In this document: positions 53,961 through 62,765 of the stretch, piece after piece
Position numbering within the stretch: position 1 is the first letter of the stretch
Layout: each line of letters begins with the position of its first letter
From: Fimbriimonadia bacterium
Lineage (GTDB): Bacteria > Armatimonadota > Fimbriimonadia > Fimbriimonadales > GBS-DC
Direction of reading: 5' to 3'
Length of the DNA: 64,000 nucleotides
Assembly (NCBI GenBank): GCA_026129765.1
Contig: JAHCHP010000005.1
Coordinates: forward strand, 1-64,000
Translations under genes and position numbers: made by a program
Notes under the pieces: generated by a model
Databases searched by the model: none
What the model saw: the letters and a program-made list of their open reading frames with translations, nothing else
What the model was told of the DNA's origin: nothing

Positions 53961-55889
53961 TTAGTGCAGGTTGACCAGCACAAGCACCATGCCGGTTTTC
54001 CCCTTCTTCAGCCCGCTCATGGCTTTGCCGATGATGGCTCCATGTGCTTTTTTCGGGTCGCGCACCGCCATCGCATAGCCGGTGCGCTTCGCGGTCGTCA
54101 GCAGGTCGCCAGCTTCAATCGCTTTCTCAGTGGCGTCGCAATAGACCCAGACTCGCCCGCTGAGCGCGATGGCATGCCCTTGCTCCACACCGGGTAAGTG
54201 CTGTCCTAAGATTGCGCCCGCAGGCAGATTATTCGCGCCGCTCACAACACCCGCCACGCGCTTATTGTACGCGCTGCGCGACAATCGCAGTTTACCGATG
54301 TTCTTGGGGTCAATTTCCGCCACCATGCCGGGCTTGAGAGTCTCACTGGTTGGAAATTTTTCGGCGAGGTCCGCCCCGCTGATTTCCAGCACATCCACGC
54401 GCGCGGTTCCGTTCGCCCAGAGCGCAGGACCTGTGCCGGTCGTGCTGCAATAGAGCGCGGCGGCGGCATTATTAGCGTTCAGGATGCGAAAATCGCCCGC
54501 GTTGTTCGTCGTGCCAGTATTCTCAGCAAAGATGGTGTTCCCACCCCCATTCGTCACAGCATAAAGCGCGTTGCTGGCATTTGCCGCGTTGGTAATGCGC
54601 AGGTCAACCGCATTGTTGGACGCCCCTGAATGAACAGCATACAACGCATTGCCGGTTCCATTCGTTGTCGCAACGACCGCGCTGTTCGCGTTTGCCGCAT
54701 TGCTCACCTCAAAAGAGCCAGCAACCCCGCGACCTTCGTTGACGGCAAGCACGGTGGACGAGGTATTGGTCGCGCCGGTAGTGCGGATTTCCGCGCCGTT
54801 ATTGGCAGTGCCGGAATGGACGATATAGAGACCGTTCCCTGTTCCGTTCAGCGAGACATTAAGACCGTCTCCCGTGTTTGCTGTGTTGTTGATTACAAAT
54901 GCGCCGGCGTTGCCCCTGCCAACTGTGTGAGCATAAACCGCGCTGGCGGTATTGTTGGCGTTGGTGATTCGCAGGTCAACCGCGTTGTTAGACGATCCTG
55001 TGTGAATGGCGTAGATCGCGTTACCGGTTCCGTTCGTTGTGGCGTAGAGCGCGCTGTTCGCATTGGAAGCGTTGGCGACTTGGAACACGCCTGCCTCGCC
55101 TGTGCCGGTATTGTAGCCAACAATGGCAGCTCCGCCCCCATTGGTCACTCCATAAAGCGCATAAGCGTTGTTTGCGCTGTTGCTGATTTGGAACACGCCT
55201 GCGCGCCCCGTACCGTTGTTAAATCCGAACACGGCGTCGCCTGTGCCGTTCGTTCTGCCTTCTAAGGCTTCACCGGCGTTGGCGGCATTATTGATTTGGA
55301 ACAAAGCTGCGTCCCCAAGTCCGGTATGCACGCCGGAGATGACCTGGCTGTTTGCATTCCCGTTGGAACTTAACTGTAGGGTGTTGGCTGTGCTTGCAGC
55401 GTTATCCACCGAGAGGGTCATGGCTCGCCCGCTGCCGGTGTTGGTTAGGCTAAAGAGCGACGCCGCGTTGTTCAATGTTGCGCTGTAGGGCAACTGCAGG
55501 CTGCTCGCGATATTGGCTCGAATCGCGTAGGGCGACCGCGTTATCAGCACACGGGGAGCCAAAGTGGTATACGCGCCGCCGCCCGCCGGTCGCACGCGGA
55601 TGGCGATGTATCGATCTGCGCCGGAGAACTGGTCGCCGAAATCTAACTGCACTGTGAATAGTCCGTTTGCAACAGGCACATTTAACTCAGTGTCCGTCCC
55701 AAGAAGGATGCCGCCTACCGGAGCCGTTGTCAGTTGGAACTCAAAATCAAAGTTGCCATTGGCAGGCACTCCACTTTGACGCAGATAGCCTTGGTAGGTG
55801 AATATTGTTTGCGCATGAAGTATAGCGCTGAGACTCAGAATGAAGCTGAGCGCGCTAAGCGTTCTCAAAACTGCTCTTTGTTTAATCAT
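53961..55889 (-). CDS. Secreted fibre-like repeat protein with conserved DLAEKF C-terminal domain (copy A)
   Basis: A 642-residue exported protein. The signal peptide is about 1-26. The N-terminal domain YQGYLRQSGVPANGNFDF ... APRVLITRSPYAIRANIA matches copy B. Residues about 150-490 are roughly ten repeats of about 33-34 residues of the type NANSALYATTNGTGNAIYA, suited to a trimeric beta-fibre. The C-terminal 150 residues (EISGADLAEKFPTSETLKPG ... NKRVAGVVSGANNLPAGAILG ... GKAMSGLKKGKTGMVLVLVN) are nearly those of copy B. GAGGAG precedes the ATG. The leader appears to contain a terminator hairpin (56034-56087). It is followed by protease A. An adhesive or fibre role is inferred from repeats only. 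Confidence 0.78.
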   Translation of the reverse strand: MIKQRAVLRTLSALSFILSLSAILHAQTIFTYQGYLRQSGVPANGNFDFEFQLTTAPVGGILLGTDTELNVPVANGLFTVQLDFGDQFSGADRYIAIRVRPAGGGAYTTLAPRVLITRSPYAIRANIASSLQLPYSATLNNAASLFSLTNTGSGRAMTLSVDNAASTANTLQLSSNGNANSQVISGVHTGLGDAALFQINNAANAGEALEGRTNGTGDAVFGFNNGTGRAGVFQISNSANNAYALYGVTNGGGAAIVGYNTGTGEAGVFQVANASNANSALYATTNGTGNAIYAIHTGSSNNAVDLRITNANNTASAVYAHTVGRGNAGAFVINNTANTGDGLNVSLNGTGNGLYIVHSGTANNGAEIRTTGATNTSSTVLAVNEGRGVAGSFEVSNAANANSAVVATTNGTGNALYAVHSGASNNAVDLRITNAANASNALYAVTNGGGNTIFAENTGTTNNAGDFRILNANNAAAALYCSTTGTGPALWANGTARVDVLEISGADLAEKFPTSETLKPGMVAEIDPKNIGKLRLSRSAYNKRVAGVVSGANNLPAGAILGQHLPGVEQGHAIALSGRVWVYCDATEKAIEAGDLLTTAKRTGYAMAVRDPKKAHGAIIGKAMSGLKKGKTGMVLVLVNLH

Positions 55890-56033
55890 GATGGGTATCT
55901 CCTCAAAATGTAACCGTAATAAGACCGGCTATGTCTCGCTAAAAATTAAAAGCGCATGATGAAAATGCAGAATTTTTTTCTGAAGTAGTTTTTGGAAGTG
56001 TTTTGCGAGGTTTTTGAGAGAAAAGGAGGTCTT

Positions 56034-56087
56034 TAAAAAAGAAAAAGGCGGCGCCGTCGAAAGGAGGATCAAAGCACGGCTACCGCC
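56034..56087 (-). terminator. Terminator-like hairpin in the leader of fibre/protease pair A (possible attenuator)
   Basis: On the minus strand GGCGG-TA-GCCGT (56087-56076) pairs with ACGGC-G-CCGCC (56057-56047), an 18-nt loop between, followed by TTTTTC and TTTTTT (56046-56035). No minus-strand gene lies upstream: the only promoter-like TATAAT on this strand is at about 56160-56155, giving a leader of roughly 260 nt before the ATG at 55889. The hairpin would interrupt that leader. Confidence 0.6.
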
Positions 56088-56224
56088 ACATATCTACTAA
56101 AAATATTTCGCCCTTGGAAAGCGCTGACTGGAGAACCAATCATTTTTGCTTTCCAATTATATAAGACTCCCGAGACGCCCAAAACCGGACAACTTTTTCG
56201 AGAAATTTCGAAATTTGTTTGCGG

Positions 56225-56237
56225 TACAATATGGGGT
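56225..56237 (+). promoter_or_regulatory. -10 box of the deacetylase gene
   Basis: TACAAT (56225-56230) ends 7 nt before the GTG start, so the transcript is probably leaderless. There is no SD. Confidence 0.4.
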
Positions 56238-56981
56238 GTGAGAAAATGGGTTTGGGTGATCGATGTGGGGGTGCTGCTGCTGACGTGCGCGATGCTGATC
56301 CAATTGAATTGGCGCGAACCGCAGGAGCGACTCATCAGCCCCGCTTATTGGGTACAGCGCCTGCAGGGCAAAGATCTTTATGATCCGCGCGGCGTGTTGT
56401 GGCATGGCAACCGGAACCGCCCAGAAATCGCGCTCACTTTTGATGATGGACCCAAACCCGAGACGCTGTTAGTTTTGGACGCTTTGAAAACGGAAGGCAT
56501 AAAAGCCACCTTCTTTATGGTAGGCAAACATATCAAGGAACATCCCGAAATTGCGCGCCGGGTGATAGAAGAGGGGCATGCGGTGGGATGCCATAGCTAC
56601 GATCACCAGCGGCAGACGCTGCTCACGGAGAAGCAGGTCTGGCAGCAGATTTGGGACAGCCGGATTCTGATCGGGAGAGTGCAGGGACGGTTTTCTGCTT
56701 ATCGTCCACCCTGGACCGATTGGAATGAGCCGGTGCTGCATGCCGCGCAGGCGCATAAACTCCCACTGGCGATGTATACCTATGCCACGGACTACCAAAG
56801 CCACCTCACGCCTGAGCAGTGGGCAAATCGAGTGGCGCGAATGACCCATAACGGAAGCATTTTGCTACTGCATGACACCTATCCCACGACCGCTGACGCG
56901 CTGCCTGTTTTGCTGCGAACCTTGAAACGCGAGGGCTACCAATTTGTCACGATTCCTGAGATGATCGAGCGGCTGCCGTAA
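56238..56981 (+). CDS. Membrane-anchored polysaccharide deacetylase (NodB family)
   Basis: A 247-residue CE4-type deacetylase that removes N- or O-acetyl groups from a cell-wall or exopolysaccharide. It starts at GTG. A single N-terminal hydrophobic helix (about 5-22, VWVIDVGVLLLTCAMLIQL) anchors or exports it. The NodB domain runs about 60-240: TFDDGP (67-72, catalytic Asp and metal Asp), the metal-binding HSYDH (119-123), RPPWTDWNE and the late TYATDYQSH and ILLLHDTYP motifs (catalytic His). The gene is divergent from fibre gene A. Probable peptidoglycan or polysaccharide modification; exact substrate is unknown. Confidence 0.9.
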   Translation: MRKWVWVIDVGVLLLTCAMLIQLNWREPQERLISPAYWVQRLQGKDLYDPRGVLWHGNRNRPEIALTFDDGPKPETLLVLDALKTEGIKATFFMVGKHIKEHPEIARRVIEEGHAVGCHSYDHQRQTLLTEKQVWQQIWDSRILIGRVQGRFSAYRPPWTDWNEPVLHAAQAHKLPLAMYTYATDYQSHLTPEQWANRVARMTHNGSILLLHDTYPTTADALPVLLRTLKREGYQFVTIPEMIERLP

Positions 56982-57214
56982 CGGTCGATGTGCTATAATC
57001 CCATGAGGGAGTAGATATGAAACCCCTTCCTGAGAACGGCAATTCTTATCCTGCCGTCATTCCCGCGAACGCGGGAATCCAGCATCTGAAAAGCAGACCA
57101 CTTCGCTTCGCTCGGAGGGATATGCTTGTAAGGGCGCGCCTGCGTGTGCGCCCAAAATTGGTCAGACACATTTGAAACAAAATATCGACAATCCAATTCG
57201 GGAGGTATTCCACG
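56982..57214. promoter_or_regulatory. hmgA leader region with -10 box and dRS3-like palindrome
   Basis: TATAAT at 56994-56999 lies 215 bp before the hmgA ATG. The spacer also holds a perfect ATTCCC-N8-GGGAAT at 57059-57078 and a GACCACTTCGCTTCGCTCGG fragment of the dispersed repeats. GGGAGG at about 57199-57204 is the hmgA SD. Confidence 0.5.
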
Positions 57215-58414
57215 ATGCCGTGGTACATTCGCATGGGGCAGTTGCCCCCCAAACGACACATTCAATTTCGCAGACCTGATGGAGGACTGTATGCCGAAGA
57301 AGTACTGGGGGTTGAGGGCTTTTCGGGCATTCAGTCCATCGTCTATCATCATTACCCGCCGACCCGTGTCCGGGAGTTCTATGTCTGCTACCAGCGTTCG
57401 ATTGATGCTATCGATGATCCGGTATTACAGCACCGTCATCTTCGAACGAAAGGGATAGACCCGCATGGCGATCCCATCGATGGGCGGGTTGAGTTGATGT
57501 TCAATGACAATGTCATTATGTCGGCATCCGCGCCTACCGCGCAGATGGATTATTATTACAAAAACGCGGACGGGGACGACGTTATTTTTGTGCATGAAGG
57601 CACGGGACGGTTTGAGAGCCAGTTCGGGCATATGAACTACCGGGAAGGGGACTACATCGTGATCCCGCACGGGGTCATTTGGCGGTTAGTGATGGACAAT
57701 GCGCCTCAACGTCATCTTTGGATTGAAGCCAAGGGGATGATCCACACCCCCCGCCGCTACCGCAATCATTATGGGCAGTTGATGGAACATTCGCCCTACT
57801 GCGAGCGAGACATCCGTGTGCCAGACACTTTGGAAACCCGAACCGACACCGGCGATTTCGAGGTGCAAATCCACAAGCGAGGCACCGTGACCGCCTACAA
57901 GTATGATCATCATCCGTTTGATGTCATCGGTTGGGACGGCTTTGTCTATCCTTGGATTTTCAACATCAACGACTTTGAACCGATCACAGGGCGAATCCAT
58001 ATGCCGCCTCCGATTCACCAGACCTTTGAAGGTCCCCAGTTCGTGGTCTGTTCGTTCTGCCCGCGCATGCTGGATTATCACCCGCAAGCGGTGCCGGTCC
58101 CGTACAATCACAGTAACCTGGACAGCGACGAAGTGCTGTATTATGTGAATCGCAAATTCGGCAGCCGTAAGGGGATCGAGGAAGGCTCGATTACGATGCA
58201 CCCCAGCGGTATCCCGCACGGACCGCAACCCGGCGCGGTAGAAGCCAGCCTCGGCAAAACGCAGACGGAAGAATTGGCGGTGATGTTGGATACGTTCTAT
58301 CCGCTGAAGTTGACAAAATCGGCATTGGAAATCGAGGATGGGAACTACCCGTTCTCCTGGATCGGCGACCCGATTACCCCGCCTGATGATGCCAACTCTG
58401 CCAATACCTGGTAA
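57215..58414 (+). CDS. hmgA: Homogentisate 1,2-dioxygenase
   Basis: Non-haem iron enzyme that opens homogentisate to maleylacetoacetate in tyrosine and phenylalanine catabolism. The 399-residue cupin-type protein has the family's conserved C-terminal block. MPPPIHQTFEGPQFVVCSFC, then VPYNHSNLDSDEVLYYV (His and Glu iron ligands), then ITMHPSGIPHGPQPG (further His ligands). The N-terminal half contains MSASAPTAQMDYYYKNADGDD and YREGDYIVIPHGVIWRL. It is slightly shorter than the roughly 430-residue proteobacterial enzymes, as in thermophile homologues. It stands alone: hpd, fumarylacetoacetase and maleylacetoacetate isomerase are not adjacent. Confidence 0.93.
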   Translation: MPWYIRMGQLPPKRHIQFRRPDGGLYAEEVLGVEGFSGIQSIVYHHYPPTRVREFYVCYQRSIDAIDDPVLQHRHLRTKGIDPHGDPIDGRVELMFNDNVIMSASAPTAQMDYYYKNADGDDVIFVHEGTGRFESQFGHMNYREGDYIVIPHGVIWRLVMDNAPQRHLWIEAKGMIHTPRRYRNHYGQLMEHSPYCERDIRVPDTLETRTDTGDFEVQIHKRGTVTAYKYDHHPFDVIGWDGFVYPWIFNINDFEPITGRIHMPPPIHQTFEGPQFVVCSFCPRMLDYHPQAVPVPYNHSNLDSDEVLYYVNRKFGSRKGIEEGSITMHPSGIPHGPQPGAVEASLGKTQTEELAVMLDTFYPLKLTKSALEIEDGNYPFSWIGDPITPPDDANSANTW

Positions 58415-58434
58415 GAGTTTCAATTCGCCTCTAC

Positions 58435-58460
58435 GGTTCCCCTGGCCTGCAGGGGGAACC
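58435..58460 (+). terminator. GGTTCCCC palindrome after hmgA
   Basis: GGTTCCCCTG (58435-58444) pairs with CAGGGGGAACC (58450-58460), followed by GGTTTTGCC. It starts 20 bp after the hmgA stop. The T-run is short, so efficiency is uncertain. Confidence 0.55.
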
Positions 58461-58610
58461 GGTTTTGCCACTTCTGTCACGCCTATCGTGTCATGCCGAG
58501 CGCAGCCGAGTCATCTGCTTTTAGGGTCCGGTAGCCCTGAAGATTACGGCTAAGACGGAGCTTCGCCCTCCAATGGGGTGAATCACATGCGGTCTTGTAA
58601 GCAGTTCCTC
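58461..58610. repeat. Dispersed repeat fragments between hmgA and the ABC operon
   Basis: Contains GTCATGCCGAGCGCAGCCGA and an adjacent AAGACGGAGCTTCGCCCTCC stretch related to the spacer modules elsewhere. No gene was seen. Confidence 0.5.
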
Positions 58611-59537
58611 TCAGCTCACAATGCCCTTCGTCACACGCATAAACACATCTTCCAAATCGAGCGAGGTCTCAGTGAACGAGGCGATGCGGAACCCGTCTCT
58701 AATCAGCGCGCTGAGCAGATCGGCTTGCTCCTCTAAATCGCCCTGGTAATGCAGTTCTAGCGCGCCGTTATTCAACTTCAAGTCGGTGATTCCCGGTTCG
58801 CTCTCCAGTCGTTGCAGGAGCGGTTCCTGTTCTCCGATCACCTTGATTTCCAGGATTCGCGCCGGCTGCAGCTGTTTTACGATCTCTTGAACCGGTCCCC
58901 ACACCAACAGTTCGCCCTTTTCCACAATACCAATTTTATTGCAGAAGTCGGCTAACTCCGGCAGAATGTGCGAAGATACCAGCACAATTTTGCCCATTGC
59001 GCCCAACTCCTTTATCAGCTCCTTGATTTCGATTCGAGCGCGCGGATCTAAGCCGGAGGCAGGCTCATCCAACAACAGCAAGACCGGGTCATGCACCAAA
59101 CATTTTGCTAAGCAGAGCCGCTGCTGCATGCCGCGCGACAGCGTTTCCACGAACGCCTCTTTCTTCACCGTTAAGTCGGTCAACTCCAACACATTATCGA
59201 TCACCTGCTCGCGGTCATGTTTGGGCAGGCGGTAGGCGGCGGCGAAAAACGCCAGATACTCACGTACCGTGATACCCTCATACAGTCCAAAGAAATCGGG
59301 CATGTACCCCAGCAAAGGACGCACCTCTTCCGGGTACTTCGTTACATCGATCCCGTTCAAGGACGCGGTGCCGGAGGTAGGTTCCAACAGGGTCGCTAAC
59401 ATTTTGATCGTGGTGGTTTTCCCCGCGCCGTTGGGACCGATAAACCCAAACACATCGCCCGGCTCCAGTTGGAACTCCATGCCTTGAACCGCGACCAGCG
59501 AACCGTACTCTTTTCGTAATTTTTGGACCTCTAACAT
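58611..59537 (-). CDS. ABC transporter ATP-binding protein
   Basis: A 308-residue ATPase of the ABC-2 exporter type (CcmA/drug and gliding-type COG1131). Walker A is GPNGAGKT (34-41), the signature LSRGMQQR (133-140), and Walker B LLLLDEPASGLD (153-164) with the switch His in SSHILPEL. After the nucleotide-binding domain (about 1-220) a C-terminal domain (about 225-308) with alternating strands is typical of this subgroup. It is the third gene of an operon with a permease (9-bp gap) and a large membrane protein. It powers export by the adjacent permease; cargo is unknown. Confidence 0.94.
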   Translation of the reverse strand: MLEVQKLRKEYGSLVAVQGMEFQLEPGDVFGFIGPNGAGKTTTIKMLATLLEPTSGTASLNGIDVTKYPEEVRPLLGYMPDFFGLYEGITVREYLAFFAAAYRLPKHDREQVIDNVLELTDLTVKKEAFVETLSRGMQQRLCLAKCLVHDPVLLLLDEPASGLDPRARIEIKELIKELGAMGKIVLVSSHILPELADFCNKIGIVEKGELLVWGPVQEIVKQLQPARILEIKVIGEQEPLLQRLESEPGITDLKLNNGALELHYQGDLEEQADLLSALIRDGFRIASFTETSLDLEDVFMRVTKGIVS

Positions 59538-59546
59538 GATCTGCCT

Positions 59547-60389
59547 CTACCGTTTGCGCCACCCCAAGCGAATGGCGCGGGTGGTTAACTTACACAAAAA
59601 AAACGCCAACAGCCCATAGGTTGTCGACTGAATGATGCCCCAACCGAGCAATCTATCTCCCGCAAATAAACCGGAACTGGGTACGGTTTGATACAAAGTG
59701 ATGAACGGATTTAACCAATAGATCATCTCCGGTTGAAACATCCAAAAGAAACTCATGTTCCCCATGTCTCTCCAAGAGCGGTCAGCTTCCCGTATAAAAC
59801 CCGGAAACAATGCGCCTAACAGCAAGGGTAAGAACATCAGCGCGGCGACCTGCGCGCTGAAGCTGACCGCCGCCGCGCCCAAGCTGTTCTTGAGCAGGCT
59901 GGAGAGCCAAATCGAGAGGGATATCAGCACACAGCCCCAACCAATAATGATCAGATTCGCGACCATCAACTGGTACAGTGTGATGTTTGTTTCCTTCGCC
60001 ATCGCCATCAGATAGATGGGCAACCATGCAAACACGATGATTCCCAGCAGCGCGGCGCGGCTGAGCCATTTGCCTATAAAGATTTCCCGCGCGGAGAGCG
60101 CAGTCAGCATCAGTGAATCCCATGTCGCGCGTTCATGTTCGGAACTGATGAGCGAATGAGAAGCGGCAGGCAGAATCAGGCTGATAATCAACATCTCGAA
60201 GACTGCCAATCCGAAGAGGTCCATGCCGTAGAGCGCGACCTGGTACATCAAAAACAGATAGGCGAACATCACAAACGCTGCCGCCACCACCACGACCGCG
60301 GTCTGCGACCGGAGACGCCCCTTCGATTGACCTGTTAGGTGATAAGTCAGCACCGGATTATCATGATATTCGGGTTTGGTTTTGCTCAT
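59547..60389 (-). CDS. ABC-2 type transporter permease
   Basis: A 280-residue integral membrane protein with about six helices, e.g. VVVVAAAFVMFAYLFLMYQV, FGLAVFEMLIISLILPAASH, ALLGIIVFAWLPIYLMAM, VANLIIIGWGCVLISLSIW, FSAQVAALMFLPLLLGALF. The motif SSEHERATWDSLMLTALS between helices 2 and 3 is the typical ABC-2 permease loop before the coupling helix. It begins 4 bp inside the upstream 668-residue gene's end (ATGA overlap) and precedes the ATPase gene by 9 bp. It forms the channel of the exporter; substrate is unknown. Confidence 0.88.
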   Translation of the reverse strand: MSKTKPEYHDNPVLTYHLTGQSKGRLRSQTAVVVVAAAFVMFAYLFLMYQVALYGMDLFGLAVFEMLIISLILPAASHSLISSEHERATWDSLMLTALSAREIFIGKWLSRAALLGIIVFAWLPIYLMAMAKETNITLYQLMVANLIIIGWGCVLISLSIWLSSLLKNSLGAAAVSFSAQVAALMFLPLLLGALFPGFIREADRSWRDMGNMSFFWMFQPEMIYWLNPFITLYQTVPSSGLFAGDRLLGWGIIQSTTYGLLAFFLCKLTTRAIRLGWRKR

Positions 60390-62392
60390 GGTCGTTTAAC
60401 GAAAATGAAACAGTGATACTGCGCGTTTTGGTTCACCTCGCCCGTAACATCCAATTGTGGCGACAGGTTGGGACCCTCCGCGGTGGCTTGCAGAATCGCG
60501 TAGGGGAAGGTGGCGCGCGCGGTATCGGCAAAGGCAGCCGCCACCACCGGACCCTGCTCAACGCGCCCCGAATTAGCAGTGATGACTTCTCCGTTTTCGG
60601 TAGACAAGTTCACAGACAGAGTCTGACCTCTTCCGATGCGATTCAGGTTGAAACGACGCCCCTCGATATTGAGGGAAACATTTTCTAAGTCATACGGCAG
60701 GCGGTTGACGATTTTTCCTTTGACCTGTTTATCTGCGGTCAGCGCAAGGTCGGCATCGATAGTTTGGGGCAGTTCCACTGCGCGCGCATAACGCATCCAT
60801 TGATAGCTGAGGTTGCGAACCCGGAAGTCGGGGATCAGAATGGGGTCGCCTTCCAATGTCTCTAAGCTCGAATCTTGCATCTCGGAACTGAAACCGCCCT
60901 GTGTGCCAGATTCCACCAGTTCTGCTCGGTCAAAGCGCAGTTCATAACCGCCCGCGCGGGGAAAGAAGAAGAGGGTGCTGGCAAAGGCATACGCCTCGCG
61001 TTCGCCCGCGATCATGACCAGCGAGGCTTGGGTGTCGGTGGCTTGTCCCTGTTTATAAATACCCGCGCCGACCTGATAGAGTATAAAGACAAAGATCAAC
61101 GCAATCGCAGGCACCGTGCCCCACGCCCAATCCATCGCGCGCAGTTTTTTGAGCGCGAAAAAGTTGATAGGAACCACCAATAAAAAGTATGCGAGCAGTA
61201 CGAACATCACGGTCCCGACACCCGGCACGCGAAACTCGCGTTTCGAGCTAAACCGCTGCGGCATACCGCCCCCCCAACGCCACGAGTCATCGTTTTGCCA
61301 CCAGTTATCGTTCGATTGCGACAGAAGCACCATCGATTGAATTTGAGCCGGGTCCATCCGCGGCAGGGATTTCATCATCTCTTGCCATAGAGGGCCATTA
61401 TGGGCATAGCCGCGCAGGGGCTGATCCCACGGGCTGAATGCCAGATACAGAACCGAGCCAAGCCCATAGGGTTGCATCGCAATAAGGGGCGCGCTGCCTT
61501 GTTTCGCTAAGACTCGAGCAGTAGGTTTCGCGATGCCCACGCTGATAATCGCCGCGCCTTGGGGGGCAGGGCGTAATAAGAAACTGTTCAAGCCGGAAAG
61601 GGAAGCGACCTGCTCGGTGCGAATTGTATGGACAGGCAGGATCGCTTGCAACGCAGGCATCTGCAGATAGAGCGCGCCCGCGCCGCCCGGCACAATCAGG
61701 GTTCCGCCCATCATGACCCATGCTCGAATCGAGCGCATCTGCGACTCGGTCAATCGTTCCGCGCCCGCGCCCAAGACAATCGCGTTTGCGCTGACACACG
61801 CGGCGGCTCGAGTCGGAAACTCTTCGGGGCGGGTGAAGGCGGGCTGGTAGACAATCGTGCCGTCATTGGAACTCGCGCCTCGCCCCTGCGCCCGATTGCT
61901 ATTGGGAAAACGCTCGATGGGTAGGGGCATTTTCGCTTGGCTCAAGAATCCCAAACCGCCGATTTCATCACTGATCGCTACGAGCAGTTCTTTGTCATCA
62001 AACAACGCGATCATGGGAATGGTTGTCTCTTTCAATACGCGGAAATTGACTTCATAGGTTACTTTCGCTTGAGAGACATATTGACTGGTATAGGGGTAAG
62101 CGATGATCTGTTTTCGGGAACCTGAAGGCAACTCTATGGGATAGACATATCGCCGGTTGGTTCGGAACCCTTCCAGCGAGACCACCAGCGCGCCTTGAAC
62201 GCCGGTTCCTTGATTTTCTAAGGTGATTTGCAGGGGAATGGTCGCCTCTTCGCGGCTCAAACCGCCGAACAGCGGTTTTGCGCTCAGCTCAACCCGAGGC
62301 TGCGCGCTGGCTGACCCCAGCCATAGAAGCATCAGCGCCCATCCCGTCCAGAGCCACCGCCAACCCGAACCCGTCATTTTCATTTGTTCCAC
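60386..62392 (-). CDS. Membrane-anchored accessory protein of the ABC operon
   Basis: A 668-residue protein. The N-terminus has three in-frame ATGs (62392, 62383, 62377) before a signal peptide (WRWLWTGWALMLLWLGSASA). An extracytoplasmic beta-sandwich follows (about 32-150). A class I glutamine-amidotransferase-like domain (about 170-350: ANAIVLGAGAERLTESQMRS, WVMMGGTLIVPGG) without its catalytic Cys is next, then two membrane helices (about 395-450, TVMFVLLAYFLLVVPINFFAL and VPAIALIFVFILYQVGAGIY) and a C-terminal beta domain. Such proteins accompany ABC-2 exporters in several phyla (GldG-like architecture). It is first in the three-gene operon, immediately downstream of the 82-bp repeat. Confidence 0.72.
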   Translation of the reverse strand: MEQMKMTGSGWRWLWTGWALMLLWLGSASAQPRVELSAKPLFGGLSREEATIPLQITLENQGTGVQGALVVSLEGFRTNRRYVYPIELPSGSRKQIIAYPYTSQYVSQAKVTYEVNFRVLKETTIPMIALFDDKELLVAISDEIGGLGFLSQAKMPLPIERFPNSNRAQGRGASSNDGTIVYQPAFTRPEEFPTRAAACVSANAIVLGAGAERLTESQMRSIRAWVMMGGTLIVPGGAGALYLQMPALQAILPVHTIRTEQVASLSGLNSFLLRPAPQGAAIISVGIAKPTARVLAKQGSAPLIAMQPYGLGSVLYLAFSPWDQPLRGYAHNGPLWQEMMKSLPRMDPAQIQSMVLLSQSNDNWWQNDDSWRWGGGMPQRFSSKREFRVPGVGTVMFVLLAYFLLVVPINFFALKKLRAMDWAWGTVPAIALIFVFILYQVGAGIYKQGQATDTQASLVMIAGEREAYAFASTLFFFPRAGGYELRFDRAELVESGTQGGFSSEMQDSSLETLEGDPILIPDFRVRNLSYQWMRYARAVELPQTIDADLALTADKQVKGKIVNRLPYDLENVSLNIEGRRFNLNRIGRGQTLSVNLSTENGEVITANSGRVEQGPVVAAAFADTARATFPYAILQATAEGPNLSPQLDVTGEVNQNAQYHCFIFVKRP

Positions 62393-62403
62393 TTTGTTTT
62401 ACA

Positions 62404-62485
62404 AAACTTACATACGGTTCGGGAAAGGGTTTCAGTTTCCTGCCATACTGGGAATTTCTCATGGAGGACGGGAAGGGGTGTTTTT
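62404..62485. repeat. 82-bp repeat, copy 1
   Basis: Identical over 82 bp to 63609-63690. It ends 12 bp upstream of the ATG at 62392 and so forms the promoter or leader region of the ABC operon. On the minus strand it contains GGAAAC (62440-62435), a 17-nt gap and CCGTAT (62417-62412), the layout of an ECF-type promoter. Confidence 0.85.
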
Positions 62486-62765
62486 TGCAACCGCGAATGA
62501 ATTCGCCATTCTCCAAAGTTTGAATTAACAGAGCCGCCCTCCAACTTTCTGCTCACAGATCGCTCCCCGCATCATCTCCGCGTGCTTGGGAATATAGAGT
62601 TTGAATATCAGACTCTTCGCTACGCTCAGAATGACAGCGAGGCAGAATCTGCCTATTGTATCATGTCGATGTATCATGCCGAGCGGTGCCGAGGTATCTA
62701 CTGTTGGAGTTTTGGTAAGGGGCGCGGTTCATAGTCGCGTGTCGGGTGGCTTGTACAGTAAAGGC
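62486..62765. repeat. Spacer with dispersed repeat fragments
   Basis: Within the 373-bp gap (which includes repeat copy 1) there are fragments of the CTTCGCTACGCTCAGAATGAC and CATGCCGAGCGGTGCCGAGG modules at about 62608 and 62675. I see no gene or RNA here. Confidence 0.55.

Noticed and set aside
57017-57175. Short open frame from an ATG after the TATAAT upstream of hmgA
   Set aside because: It reads through a dRS3-like palindrome and a dispersed repeat module and has no conserved character; I treat the region as leader.
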